From: Rikenellaceae bacterium
Lineage (GTDB): Bacteria > Bacteroidota > Bacteroidia > Bacteroidales > UBA932
Length of the DNA: 21,779 nt
Assembly (NCBI GenBank): GCA_900769885.1
Contig: CAAGIG010000059.1
Location: forward strand, 1-21,779
Direction of reading: 5' to 3'
The notes under the pieces were generated by a model. That model did not search any database, had not been told where the DNA came from, and saw only the letters and a program-made list of their open reading frames with translations. Every line of letters begins with the position of its first letter. Position 1 is the stretch's first letter. The position numbers and the translations under genes were made by a program. Shown in pieces: positions 15,694-21,779 of the stretch.

Positions 15694-16297
15694 AGCTATT
15701 GGGCTTTTCTTCGGCTGGTGCAATCACAGGAGCCGGTTTCTTATTAAATTCCGACATTGTCTTGTCAATTCCTATCATTGCAAAAGATTTTAATGCAGAG
15801 ATAGCTCTTTTGCAGGCTTCATCAATTACAGGTTTTTCCTCAGGAGTCCACTTTCCCAACACAAAATCGACTTGAGAACCATATCCGATATGTGAGCCAA
15901 TACCCACTCTCAATCTTGGATAAGCCTCAGTCCCAAGCACTTCTGCAATATTTCCAAGACCATTGTGACCTCCGGCACTTCCTCCTTTACGGATTCTCAA
16001 CAATCCGGGGGCCAATGCCATATCATCCACAACGACCATCATTTTTTCAACAGGTAGACCTGTTTTATTCAACCAGTAAGAGACTGCTTTTCCACTTAGA
16101 TTCATATAGGTGGATGGTTTCAGAAGGACAAAGGTGCGACCTTTGAACTTAACTTCTGCCACATCTCCATAACGTTCGGTCTTAAAAGAAGTATTGGACG
16201 CTTGAGCCCAAGCATCCAATACCGAAAATCCTACATTATGACGAGTATCTGCATACTCATATCCTATATTACCTAAGCCGACTATGAGATACTTCAT
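15674..16297 (-). CDS. pth: Peptidyl-tRNA hydrolase
   Basis: A 207-residue enzyme that frees tRNA from peptidyl-tRNA dropped by the ribosome. Key residues correspond to the E. coli enzyme: Asn10 (VGLGN), catalytic His20 in TRHNVGF, Asn66 in STYMNLSG, Asp92 in VVDDMAL, and His111/Asn112 in GGHNGL. The core ends near residue 185; the last 20 or so residues (PAPVIAPAEEKPNSS) are a disordered Pro/Ala/Glu tail. It lies 22 bases after rplY, a common gene pair in bacteria, and very likely shares its transcript. Its 3' end overlaps the division gene on the other strand. Confidence 0.95.
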   Translation of the reverse strand: MKYLIVGLGNIGYEYADTRHNVGFSVLDAWAQASNTSFKTERYGDVAEVKFKGRTFVLLKPSTYMNLSGKAVSYWLNKTGLPVEKMMVVVDDMALAPGLLRIRKGGSAGGHNGLGNIAEVLGTEAYPRLRVGIGSHIGYGSQVDFVLGKWTPEEKPVIDEACKRAISALKSFAMIGIDKTMSEFNKKPAPVIAPAEEKPNSSTEVSQ

Positions 16298-16319
16298 ATC
16301 GCTTAAGTTAAGGGGTCAA

Positions 16320-16907
16320 TTATTTACCTTGAGCAGCTGCAGCAGCCATAGCAGCACGAGTTTGTTTCACTGAACAAACTGCTTGGCTCTTAGGGCTAAC
16401 GATTTGGATATTTTCGAAAGCCAAGTCACCTGCTACGATTTGTTTACCAAGTTTAAGGTCGGTAATGTCGATGTCCAATACATCTGGAATCATATCAGGA
16501 ACACCTGCTACTTTAAGTTTACGTGATTCGATCATTAGTTTACCACCAAGACGTACACCTTCACAGTTACCGAAGATGTTAAGAGGAACTTGGATGGTTA
16601 CAGGTTTAGCAGGATCGATTGACAAGAAGTCCACGTGAATGGTATTATCATTTACTGGGTGGAATTGAAGAGCGTGCATTACTGCCATATAAGCTTTGCC
16701 GTCGATGTTAAGGTCAACGATATAGCTGTTAGGGGTGTGAGTTAGATTTTTCAACTCTTTAGCGTCAACTGAGAAAAGGATGTTTTCATCTTTGTTGATA
16801 CCTGCACCGTAAAGAACGCAAGGAACGCCACCGTTTCTTCTGATTGCTTTAATGTCTGATTTTTTTCCGATAGTTCTAAGACTACCATTCAATTCAATGT
16901 GTTTCAT
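16320..16907 (-). CDS. rplY: 50S ribosomal protein L25/Ctc
   Basis: A 195-residue ribosomal protein of the long Ctc/TL5 type that binds 5S rRNA. The N-terminal L25 domain (1 to about 92) contains RRNGGVPCVLYG (23-34) and the QFHPVND...IHVDF stretch (81-94). The C-terminal beta domain runs to about 183 (VPLNIFGNCEGVRLGG, VLDIDITDLKLG), and there is an Ala-rich tail. It is first in the rplY-pth operon, with a consensus promoter and a structured 81-base region between the -7 box and the ATG. Confidence 0.95.
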   Translation of the reverse strand: MKHIELNGSLRTIGKKSDIKAIRRNGGVPCVLYGAGINKDENILFSVDAKELKNLTHTPNSYIVDLNIDGKAYMAVMHALQFHPVNDNTIHVDFLSIDPAKPVTIQVPLNIFGNCEGVRLGGKLMIESRKLKVAGVPDMIPDVLDIDITDLKLGKQIVAGDLAFENIQIVSPKSQAVCSVKQTRAAMAAAAAQGK

Positions 16908-16935
16908 TTGTTTAATATTAAAAATGTGTTACTCA

Positions 16936-16952
16936 GTCCGGGCCTTCCGGAC
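16936..16952 (-). promoter_or_regulatory. GC-rich hairpin in the rplY leader
   Basis: GTCCGG and CCGGAC form a perfect 6-bp stem with a 5-base loop within the rplY 5' leader, about 30 bases before the start codon. It is the stronger of two hairpins in this leader. A role in ribosomal-protein autoregulation is possible but unproven. Confidence 0.5.
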
Positions 16953-16963
16953 CCCATTGCACC

Positions 16964-16980
16964 AAAAAGCATCGCTTTTT
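16964..16980 (-). promoter_or_regulatory. A/T-rich hairpin at the 5' end of the rplY leader
   Basis: AAAAAGC and GCTTTTT pair as a 7-bp stem with a 3-base loop. On the transcript it falls within the first 10-25 nucleotides and its 3' arm ends in five U, so it is terminator-like but weak. Confidence 0.4.
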
Positions 16981-16988
16981 TAGCGGCG

Positions 16989-17020
16989 CAAAAGTATAAT
17001 AAATTCATAAACAAAGCAAA
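16989..17020 (-). promoter_or_regulatory. Consensus promoter of rplY-pth
   Basis: On the minus strand, TTTG (17017-17020) and TACTTTTG (16989-16996) are separated by 20 bases, the best match to the Bacteroidetes consensus in the window, as expected for a ribosomal-protein gene. Confidence 0.75.
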
Positions 17021-17038
17021 AAAATAGAAGAAATTCAT

Positions 17039-17046
17039 TATATTTG
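17039..17046 (+). promoter_or_regulatory. -7 box for rubrerythrin
   Basis: TATATTTG matches TAnnTTTG and lies 82 bases before the rubrerythrin ATG. No -33 TTTG is found at normal spacing. Confidence 0.55.
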
Positions 17047-17051
17047 CCTTT

Positions 17052-17078
17052 GGTCCGATTTTTGAAAATCAAGGAACC
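17052..17078 (+). promoter_or_regulatory. 5'-terminal stem-loop in the rubrerythrin leader
   Basis: GGTCC-GATTTT pairs with AAAATC-(AA)-GGAACC around a 2-base (TG) centre, giving up to 11 base pairs, with AA and one A bulged on the 3' side; the innermost pairs must open to make a loop. It begins at or next to the expected transcription start, where such hairpins often stabilise mRNA. That role is inferred. Confidence 0.4.
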
Positions 17079-17128
17079 GGAAAAATTTTAACAAACATTA
17101 TAAATTCAACACTAAATTAAGACTCATT

Positions 17129-17686
17129 ATGGAAAAAAAATGGAGATGTACCGTATGTGGTTATGTACATACCGGTGAAACTGCACCTGAAAAATGCCCA
17201 CTTTGTAAAGTTCCTGCAGAAAAATTTGTAGAATTGGTAGAAGAAAACACAGCTCTTACCTGGGCTGACGAGCACACTGTTGGTGTTGCAAAAGGATGTG
17301 ACCAAGAAATCTGGGAAGGTCTTCAAGCACACTTCGTAGGAGAATGTACCGAAGTTGGTATGTATATCGCAATGAGCAGACAAGCTGACAGAGAAGGTTA
17401 TCCTGAAATCGCTGAAGCTTACAAGAGAATCGCTTTCGAAGAAGCTGAACACGCTGCAAGATTTGCTGAACTAATCGGCGAAGTTGTTTGGGATACCAAA
17501 ACCAACCTTAAAAAGAGAATGGAAGCTGAAGCTTCTGCTTGCGCTGACAAGAAAAGAATCGCTACCAAAGCTAAACAACTTAACTTGGATGCTATCCACG
17601 ACACAGTTCACGAAATGTGTAAAGACGAAGCTCGTCACGGACAAGCATTCGAAGGTCTATACAAGAGATTCTTTGAAAAGAAATAA
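17129..17686 (+). CDS. Rubrerythrin, reversed domain order
   Basis: A 185-residue cytoplasmic peroxidase of anaerobes that reduces H2O2 with a diiron centre, fed by a rubredoxin-type iron. The rubredoxin domain is at the N-terminus (Cys7, Cys10, Cys23, Cys26 in CTVCGY and CPLC), the reverse of classical rubrerythrin. The ferritin-like four-helix domain follows, with probable iron ligands in GECTEVG (71-77), FEEAEH (103-108) and HEMCKDEARH (161-170). Codon choice is restricted (mostly GAA for Glu, GCT/GCA for Ala), suggesting high expression. Its stop lies one base from the stop of the opposing clostripain-like gene. Confidence 0.93.
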   Translation: MEKKWRCTVCGYVHTGETAPEKCPLCKVPAEKFVELVEENTALTWADEHTVGVAKGCDQEIWEGLQAHFVGECTEVGMYIAMSRQADREGYPEIAEAYKRIAFEEAEHAARFAELIGEVVWDTKTNLKKRMEAEASACADKKRIATKAKQLNLDAIHDTVHEMCKDEARHGQAFEGLYKRFFEKK

Positions 17687-17687
17687 T

Positions 17688-18902
17688 CTATTCTTCAGAT
17701 GGAACAATCATTTTAACACGTTTGTTCCACTCTAAAGTCTGATAATAGGTATCAAGATATTCATTTTCGGGATTAGGTATATAAGTACTTAGTCCCGAAT
17801 TTTTATTTATCTCGAACTGCAATCTGCCATTGATATTATAATCGGGCGTAGCGTAAGTTGCCAACACAGCTTTGGACATTGCATCTTCAAACTCAGGATA
17901 CTCTGAAGCAGAAGCCAAATTGCTGATAAGGTCTCCCAAATCATAAAAATAGTGACGTCCCAATCTGAAGAACCCTTGCATATTATCCATATCCAAAGAT
18001 TGAATAAAGACTCTCTCGTCTGCAAAGATACTTTCACAAATCTCTGCAACACCCTCAAGTTCTGAGGTTTTAACAAGAGAAACTGTAGCTCCTTCGTTAC
18101 GATAATAATAGTAGTAGAAATATCTGTCACAAACTGTCTCGAGTCCTTTTTCACTGACATCATTGTACAAAGGATCGAGAATCTGGTCATAAGGGAAACC
18201 TCCTGCCAGAATCTCAGCAGCAGAGCCAATGAAATAATCACATTTGCCTTTCAGCTGATAGGCTACCTCTACCCCACCCATCAAACAAGCATCGAACAAA
18301 ATAAATCTGTACTTGAGAGGAAGAGCCTCAGCCATTTCAATAATATCCATTTCACTTCCCTGATCGTAGCCGAATGACTTCACATAATCTGCGTATGGGT
18401 CATCTTCGCGAGAAAGCCTGTGGGCAGCAGCCCCTGAAGGATTGTTGTAAAAATCCACCGGTGTCCAGCCTGTTCCGTGAGACCAAAGGACCAATCCGTT
18501 ATTCTCGCTGGGGAAAAGATTGTTGGCATATTGCAAAACCTTATTCATAACCTCAGGGTCAGATGAGTCCTGCTCTTCATACACCATAAGTTTCTCACTA
18601 TTAAGGACTCCGAATTCATCCCTGTAGTATCTGAGCAATACAGGAACCTCCGATGAAGTATCAAGATAGACCAACAGCACTCTGCCACTTCCACCCGGCT
18701 CAAAATAATCGGGAACATATCCCAAATCCATCTCTTCAAGATCCTTGTAGGCATAATAAGAGAGATTGTTATCTGCATTCATATAGATCAGAATGGTCTG
18801 TTCAATATCACTGTCAGATGGAGAGATATGCTTTGAACAAGATGAGAGCAACAAGGGGAAAAACAGTATTAGGAACAATATTTGAAGTGAGATTTTTTTC
18901 AT
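17688..18902 (-). CDS. Clostripain-family (C11) cysteine peptidase lipoprotein
   Basis: A 404-residue exported peptidase of clan CD. The signal peptide ends in LLSSC (Cys22), so it should be lipid-anchored outside the cytoplasm. The catalytic dyad is His142 in LVLWSHGTGW and Cys206 in LFDACLMGG, each after a hydrophobic strand as in caspase-like folds; ILIYMNADNNLS (37-48) is the usual C11 start. Relatives (clostripain, fragipain, PmC11) cut after Arg or Lys and self-activate between the dyad residues; Arg162, Arg165 and Lys175 lie in that region here, so self-cleavage is possible. A run of five Tyr (263-267) is unusual. It has its own promoter and no visible terminator. Confidence 0.88.
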   Translation of the reverse strand: MKKISLQILFLILFFPLLLSSCSKHISPSDSDIEQTILIYMNADNNLSYYAYKDLEEMDLGYVPDYFEPGGSGRVLLVYLDTSSEVPVLLRYYRDEFGVLNSEKLMVYEEQDSSDPEVMNKVLQYANNLFPSENNGLVLWSHGTGWTPVDFYNNPSGAAAHRLSREDDPYADYVKSFGYDQGSEMDIIEMAEALPLKYRFILFDACLMGGVEVAYQLKGKCDYFIGSAAEILAGGFPYDQILDPLYNDVSEKGLETVCDRYFYYYYYRNEGATVSLVKTSELEGVAEICESIFADERVFIQSLDMDNMQGFFRLGRHYFYDLGDLISNLASASEYPEFEDAMSKAVLATYATPDYNINGRLQFEINKNSGLSTYIPNPENEYLDTYYQTLEWNKRVKMIVPSEE

Positions 18903-18937
18903 TTTGGCTTTAAATAAGTTTAAATCATTACAACCTA

Positions 18938-18945
18938 CAAAGATA
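18938..18945 (-). promoter_or_regulatory. -7 box for the C11 peptidase gene
   Basis: TATCTTTG on the minus strand matches TAnnTTTG, 35 bases before the start codon. The rest of the 179-base gap to the YtxH gene is AT-rich, and I see only the opposing promoter in it. Confidence 0.5.
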
Positions 18946-19048
18946 TAATAAATCTCATATCATACACCCATCTGAAAACAATTAAATACCTTTATATATT
19001 GTAACACACATATATCCGAACATTTTTCTTCCATTGGAGAATTTAGAT

Positions 19049-19056
19049 TATCTTTG
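19049..19056 (+). promoter_or_regulatory. -7 box for the YtxH operon
   Basis: TATCTTTG matches TAnnTTTG, 25 bases before the ATG at 19082. Its position rules out the upstream TTG at 19034 as the start. Confidence 0.55.
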
Positions 19057-19081
19057 TAGAATATGTATAATTTTCAGTACT

Positions 19082-19303
19082 ATGAAATGTGATAATTTTT
19101 TTGCCTTTTTAGGCGGACTGATTGTAGGTGCAGGTGCTGCAATCCTATTTGCTCCCGAATCAGGAGCTGAAACCCGTAAAAAAATAAAAAATACCTTTGA
19201 AAAAGAGTATCAGAACATTAAGGAGAAAATCAACAATATGAACAATGATATTGAGGATACTCCTGTTGCAAACGATACCATTACCGAAGACATCTCCGAA
19301 TAA
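19082..19303 (+). CDS. YtxH-domain small membrane protein
   Basis: A 73-residue protein with one Gly/Ala-rich membrane segment (about 6-24, FFAFLGGLIVGAGAAILFAP) followed by the conserved FAPESGAETRKKI (23-35), an amphipathic charged helix and an acidic tail. This is the YtxH domain, common in stress-linked envelope proteins; its molecular role is not established. The ATG at 19082 follows the promoter closely. It is first of three or four co-directional genes, and the layout recalls E. coli yqjD-yqjE-yqjK. Confidence 0.8.
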   Translation: MKCDNFFAFLGGLIVGAGAAILFAPESGAETRKKIKNTFEKEYQNIKEKINNMNNDIEDTPVANDTITEDISE

Positions 19304-19312
19304 TTCACAAAT

Positions 19313-19681
19313 ATGGAAAACTCTCAGAAAAACCCTTTGGAAGACCTCTTCTCATCCGTCAAAAGTTATATGGATTTGAGGTTGGATGAAGCAAAACTCA
19401 ATCTTGCTGAGAATATGGCAAAGATATTCAGCCGGATAGTTTTCTTCCTGCTGTTCTTCATATTGATGGGAATAGTTCTCGGTATTCTTTCGGCAGCTTT
19501 GAGCTTTTGGCTCGGAGAGCTCATTGGAAGTTCATTACTCGGAATGTTGGCAACTGCAGGAATTTTCCTGATTGCCATCCTGATTCTCTATTTGTGCAGA
19601 AACAGATTCCTTATCAATGGACCACTAAGAATGTTTATCAGAATGTTTTTTGAGGATAAGAAAGATGGACAAGAAAATTAG
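19313..19681 (+). CDS. Holin-superfamily-III-like (YqjE/DUF1469-type) membrane protein
   Basis: A 122-residue protein. An N-terminal amphipathic helix (about 10-38, including MDLRLDEAKLNLAENMAKI) precedes two membrane segments (41-66 and 73-95) and a basic/charged end. This fits the family often labelled phage holin family or putative Holin-X (PF07332), found in many bacteria as chromosomal genes beside YtxH or DUF883 proteins. No phage gene is nearby, so lysis is unlikely; an envelope or stress role is inferred. It starts 9 bases after the YtxH stop and overlaps the next gene by 17 bases. Confidence 0.75.
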   Translation: MENSQKNPLEDLFSSVKSYMDLRLDEAKLNLAENMAKIFSRIVFFLLFFILMGIVLGILSAALSFWLGELIGSSLLGMLATAGIFLIAILILYLCRNRFLINGPLRMFIRMFFEDKKDGQEN

Positions 19682-19925
19682 AACACAAGAATATCTGCAA
19701 ATCCGCAACCTGAGAGATTTGCACCACCATCAGCGTATTTTGGCATCCAAAATTGACAATCAGGAGATTATGATCAAATACAAATTGAGAACCATTTGGT
19801 CAAACCTCTCTCCTTCATCATTGATCAATATGGGTTGCAGTGCAATTGCTGCCCACAATACCTCATTCAATGTCTTCTACAAGACATTCCTCTATTTCAA
19901 GAATTTTTTCAAACGTCAAAACTAA
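19665..19925 (+). CDS. Small basic protein, third member of the YtxH cassette
   Basis: An 86-residue protein I do not recognise. The N-terminal half is charged and probably helical (LQIRNLRDLHHHQRILASKI). The second half has a mildly hydrophobic stretch (SLINMGCSAIAAH) and ends in a basic aromatic segment (YKTFLYFKNFFKRQN). Its ATG lies inside the end of the previous gene (17-base overlap), good evidence that it is a real, coupled gene. The position matches yqjK in E. coli, also small and basic, but I see no clear sequence similarity. It may be a peripheral membrane partner of the two proteins before it. Confidence 0.65.
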   Translation: MDKKIRTQEYLQIRNLRDLHHHQRILASKIDNQEIMIKYKLRTIWSNLSPSSLINMGCSAIAAHNTSFNVFYKTFLYFKNFFKRQN

Positions 19926-19940
19926 CCTATAAACACTATT

Positions 19941-21734
19941 ATGTCATTCAAAAAAACAATGATGATTTTAGCAGGAGCAGTTGTTACCCTATCATCTTGC
20001 TGCAACAACCAGACAGAGGATAAATTCAAATTCCTCATCGATGAATTCGCAGATGTAAAAATAATGCGTTATCAAATCCCAGGTTGGGAATCTCTTACCC
20101 TTCAACAAAAAGAGTATCTGTACCATTTGAGCGAAGCTGCAAAATATGGCCGTGATATTCTTTGGGACCAGAATTTCAAATACAATCTTCAAATCAGAAC
20201 AATCCTTGAAGATATTATCAATAACTACCAGGGAGATATTCAGTCTGCTGAATATCAAGACTTTTTGACTTACGCAAAAAGAGTATTCTTCAGCAATGGT
20301 ATCCATCACCACTATGGCGAGGAGAAAATCATCCCTCAATGCAGCAAGGAATATTTTGCATCATTGTTAAATGACCGTCAGGTAGACGCACAGGTTGCGG
20401 AAGAGATTCTTAACATCATTTACAGTGATGACCTTTATACTCACAAAAGATATACAGGTACCGAAAAAGATATCCTTTTGGCTTCTGCTTCAAACTATTA
20501 CGATGGCGTAACCAAAGATGAAGCAATGAGATTCTATGCTAAAATGGAGGACAAGAACGACCCTACCCCCATTTCATACGGACTGAACAGCCGATTGGTT
20601 AAAAGAAACGGTCGCATCTACGAAGAAGTCTACAAAGTGGGCGGACTTTATGGTGCTGCTATTTCCAAAATAGTCGAAGAATTGGAAGCGGCTCAGAAAG
20701 TTGCTGAAAATGATACACAAAGAGCTTATACAGCAAAACTTATCGAGTATTACAAAACAGGTGATTTGAGAACTTGGGACGAATATAATGTTGCCTGGGT
20801 TCAGGATACCGAGTCTGATATCGACTTTGTAAATGGTTTCATTGAAACATACGGTGACCCTATCGGAATGAAAGCATCCTGGGAATCTGTTGTAAACTTC
20901 AAAGACAAAGAGGCTTCTAAGAGAACTGAAATTATCTCAAATAACGCCCAATGGTTTGAGGACAACTCTCCTGTAGATGACAGATTCAAGAAAAAAGAGG
21001 TTAAAGGTGTTTCTGCCAAAGTTATTACCGCTGTATGTCTTGGTGGAGACTGCTTCCCTGCAACTCCTATCGGAATCAATCTTCCAAATGCTGACTGGAT
21101 CAGAAAAGACCACGGTTCAAAATCTGTAACCATTGAAAATATCACATACGCATACGATCAGGCTGCATTGGAATCTCCTAAGAGTATGCTTGGAGAATTT
21201 GCCTGGGATGAAAAAGAGATCGAAAGAGCTAAAGAATTTGGTTCTTTGACCTCCAATCTCCATACAGACTTGCACGAATGCCTTGGTCACGGTTCGGGAC
21301 AATTATTGGAAGGAACATCTCCTAATGCTTTGGGCGAATTCTCATCTACATTGGAAGAGGCTCGTGCCGATTTGTTTGCACTATATTATATAGGTGATCC
21401 CAAAATGGTGGAATTGGGACTTCTTCCTGACAAAGATGCTTACAAAGCTGAATTCGACTCATATATCAGAAATGGTATCGCTACCCAATTGGTAAGAATC
21501 GATCTTGGCAAGACCATCACCGAGTCTCATATGCAGAACAGACAACTTATTGCACTATGGTGCTATGAGAAAGGTAAACCCGAAAATGTTATCGAGAAGA
21601 AAGTCAAAGATGGCAAAACATTCTTTGTTATCAATGATTATGAAAAACTTAGAGAACTGTTCGGAGATTTGTTGGCTGAAATGCAAAGAATCAAATCAGA
21701 AGGAGACTACGCTGCCGGAAGAAGTTGCCGGTAA
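19941..21734 (+). CDS. Dipeptidyl peptidase III lipoprotein (M49), C-terminus disrupted
   Basis: A zinc peptidase that removes dipeptides from peptide N-termini. The signal peptide ends in TLSSC (Cys20), indicating an exported lipoprotein as in Bacteroides DPP III. The zinc site is complete: HECLGH (445-450) and EEARAD (472-477). NGIATQLVRI (511-520) and the stretch to KSEGDYAAG are also family-typical. The frame stops after 597 residues, just past GDYAAGR, whereas the Bacteroides thetaiotaomicron enzyme is about 675 residues (from memory), so roughly 80 residues are missing. A different frame is open from 21712 to the window end. This is a frameshift, a small deletion, or an assembly error. 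The gene starts 15 bases after the small basic protein with no promoter box in between, so it may be read from the YtxH promoter. Confidence 0.85.
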   Translation: MSFKKTMMILAGAVVTLSSCCNNQTEDKFKFLIDEFADVKIMRYQIPGWESLTLQQKEYLYHLSEAAKYGRDILWDQNFKYNLQIRTILEDIINNYQGDIQSAEYQDFLTYAKRVFFSNGIHHHYGEEKIIPQCSKEYFASLLNDRQVDAQVAEEILNIIYSDDLYTHKRYTGTEKDILLASASNYYDGVTKDEAMRFYAKMEDKNDPTPISYGLNSRLVKRNGRIYEEVYKVGGLYGAAISKIVEELEAAQKVAENDTQRAYTAKLIEYYKTGDLRTWDEYNVAWVQDTESDIDFVNGFIETYGDPIGMKASWESVVNFKDKEASKRTEIISNNAQWFEDNSPVDDRFKKKEVKGVSAKVITAVCLGGDCFPATPIGINLPNADWIRKDHGSKSVTIENITYAYDQAALESPKSMLGEFAWDEKEIERAKEFGSLTSNLHTDLHECLGHGSGQLLEGTSPNALGEFSSTLEEARADLFALYYIGDPKMVELGLLPDKDAYKAEFDSYIRNGIATQLVRIDLGKTITESHMQNRQLIALWCYEKGKPENVIEKKVKDGKTFFVINDYEKLRELFGDLLAEMQRIKSEGDYAAGRSCR

Positions 21735-21779
21735 GCTGAAGGCATTATTGGCGGAGTACAATTCCAAAGAAGAGAAAAC
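21712..21779 (+). other. Open alternative frame after the DPP III break
   Basis: Reading from 21712 gives LPEEVAGKLKALLAEYNS and continues open to the window edge. It looks like genuine helical protein, Glu/Lys/Ala-rich, more than chance sequence. It may be the displaced C-terminal part of DPP III or the end of another gene; the window ends too soon to decide. Confidence 0.4.

Noticed and set aside
16955..16963. Shared 8-mer GGTGCAAT between the rplY leader (minus strand) and the hairpin at 1-29
   Set aside because: It is too short to be meaningful in a window of this length, and the surrounding sequence does not match.
18095..18125. Tandem TAC/TAT-type codon run in the C11 gene as a phase-variable microsatellite
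   Set aside because: The repeat is short and imperfect, stays in frame, and resembles a Tyr run more than a slippage tract.
19313..19681. Holin-like gene as evidence of a prophage
   Set aside because: No other phage gene is nearby, and this family is commonly chromosomal next to YtxH-type genes.

Overview
The window comes from a member of the Bacteroidales (Bacteroidota), most likely a gut or host-associated anaerobe. Four observations support this. There is a fused MurF-alanine racemase gene. There are four lipoproteins with short signal peptides. Rubrerythrin is present in the reversed domain order. Exact TAnnTTTG (-7) boxes, the Bacteroidetes sigma-ABfr promoter motif, lie just upstream of all eleven transcription units whose start lies inside the window. 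Base composition is moderately AT-rich and even, with no integrase, transposase, rRNA, tRNA or CRISPR array. I cannot name the genus. The content is mainly housekeeping; the less familiar parts are a repeat-built surface lipoprotein, a MauE/DoxX-thioredoxin-like membrane protein in a FecCD-type transporter operon, and a three-gene membrane-protein cassette.

Layout, left to right. Positions 1-140 are non-coding and hold three inverted repeats; the last is a clear terminator for the gene at 170-2407 (minus), a 745-residue lipoprotein built from four or five repeats of one beta-rich module. Next on the minus strand are folP and murF-alr, coupled by a TAATG overlap (2453-5631). Divergent from folP runs tmk, a MauE/DoxX-like gene, a FecCD permease and a FecE-type ATPase (5686-9721), packed with overlaps. 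The matching periplasmic binding lipoprotein (9654-10793) faces the ATPase and overlaps it tail to tail by 68 nt. Then purB and a YjjG-type HAD phosphatase run rightward (10908-13006). They face a minus-strand operon of a CPBP intramembrane protease, a mannose-6-phosphate isomerase and an S4-domain (Hsp15-like) RNA-binding protein (13022-15217).

A FtsB/DivIC-type division gene (15349-15693) runs into pth, which follows rplY/ctc on the minus strand (15674-16907). Rubrerythrin (17129-17686) runs into a clostripain-family lipoprotein (17688-18902, minus). Finally a YtxH protein, a holin-superfamily-III-like membrane protein and a small basic protein form an operon (19082-19925) followed by dipeptidyl peptidase III (19941-21734), whose frame breaks about 80 residues before the expected end.

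Taken together: folP, tmk and purB serve folate and nucleotide metabolism; MurF-Alr makes the D-Ala-D-Ala end of peptidoglycan; rplY, pth and the S4 protein serve translation; the permease, ATPase and binding protein probably import an iron chelate, haem or corrinoid; and the clostripain-like and DPP III lipoproteins degrade peptides outside the cytoplasm. No stretch over 300 bases lacks a gene. The four convergent gene ends (near 9.7, 13.0, 15.7 and 17.7 kb) have no visible terminator hairpin.
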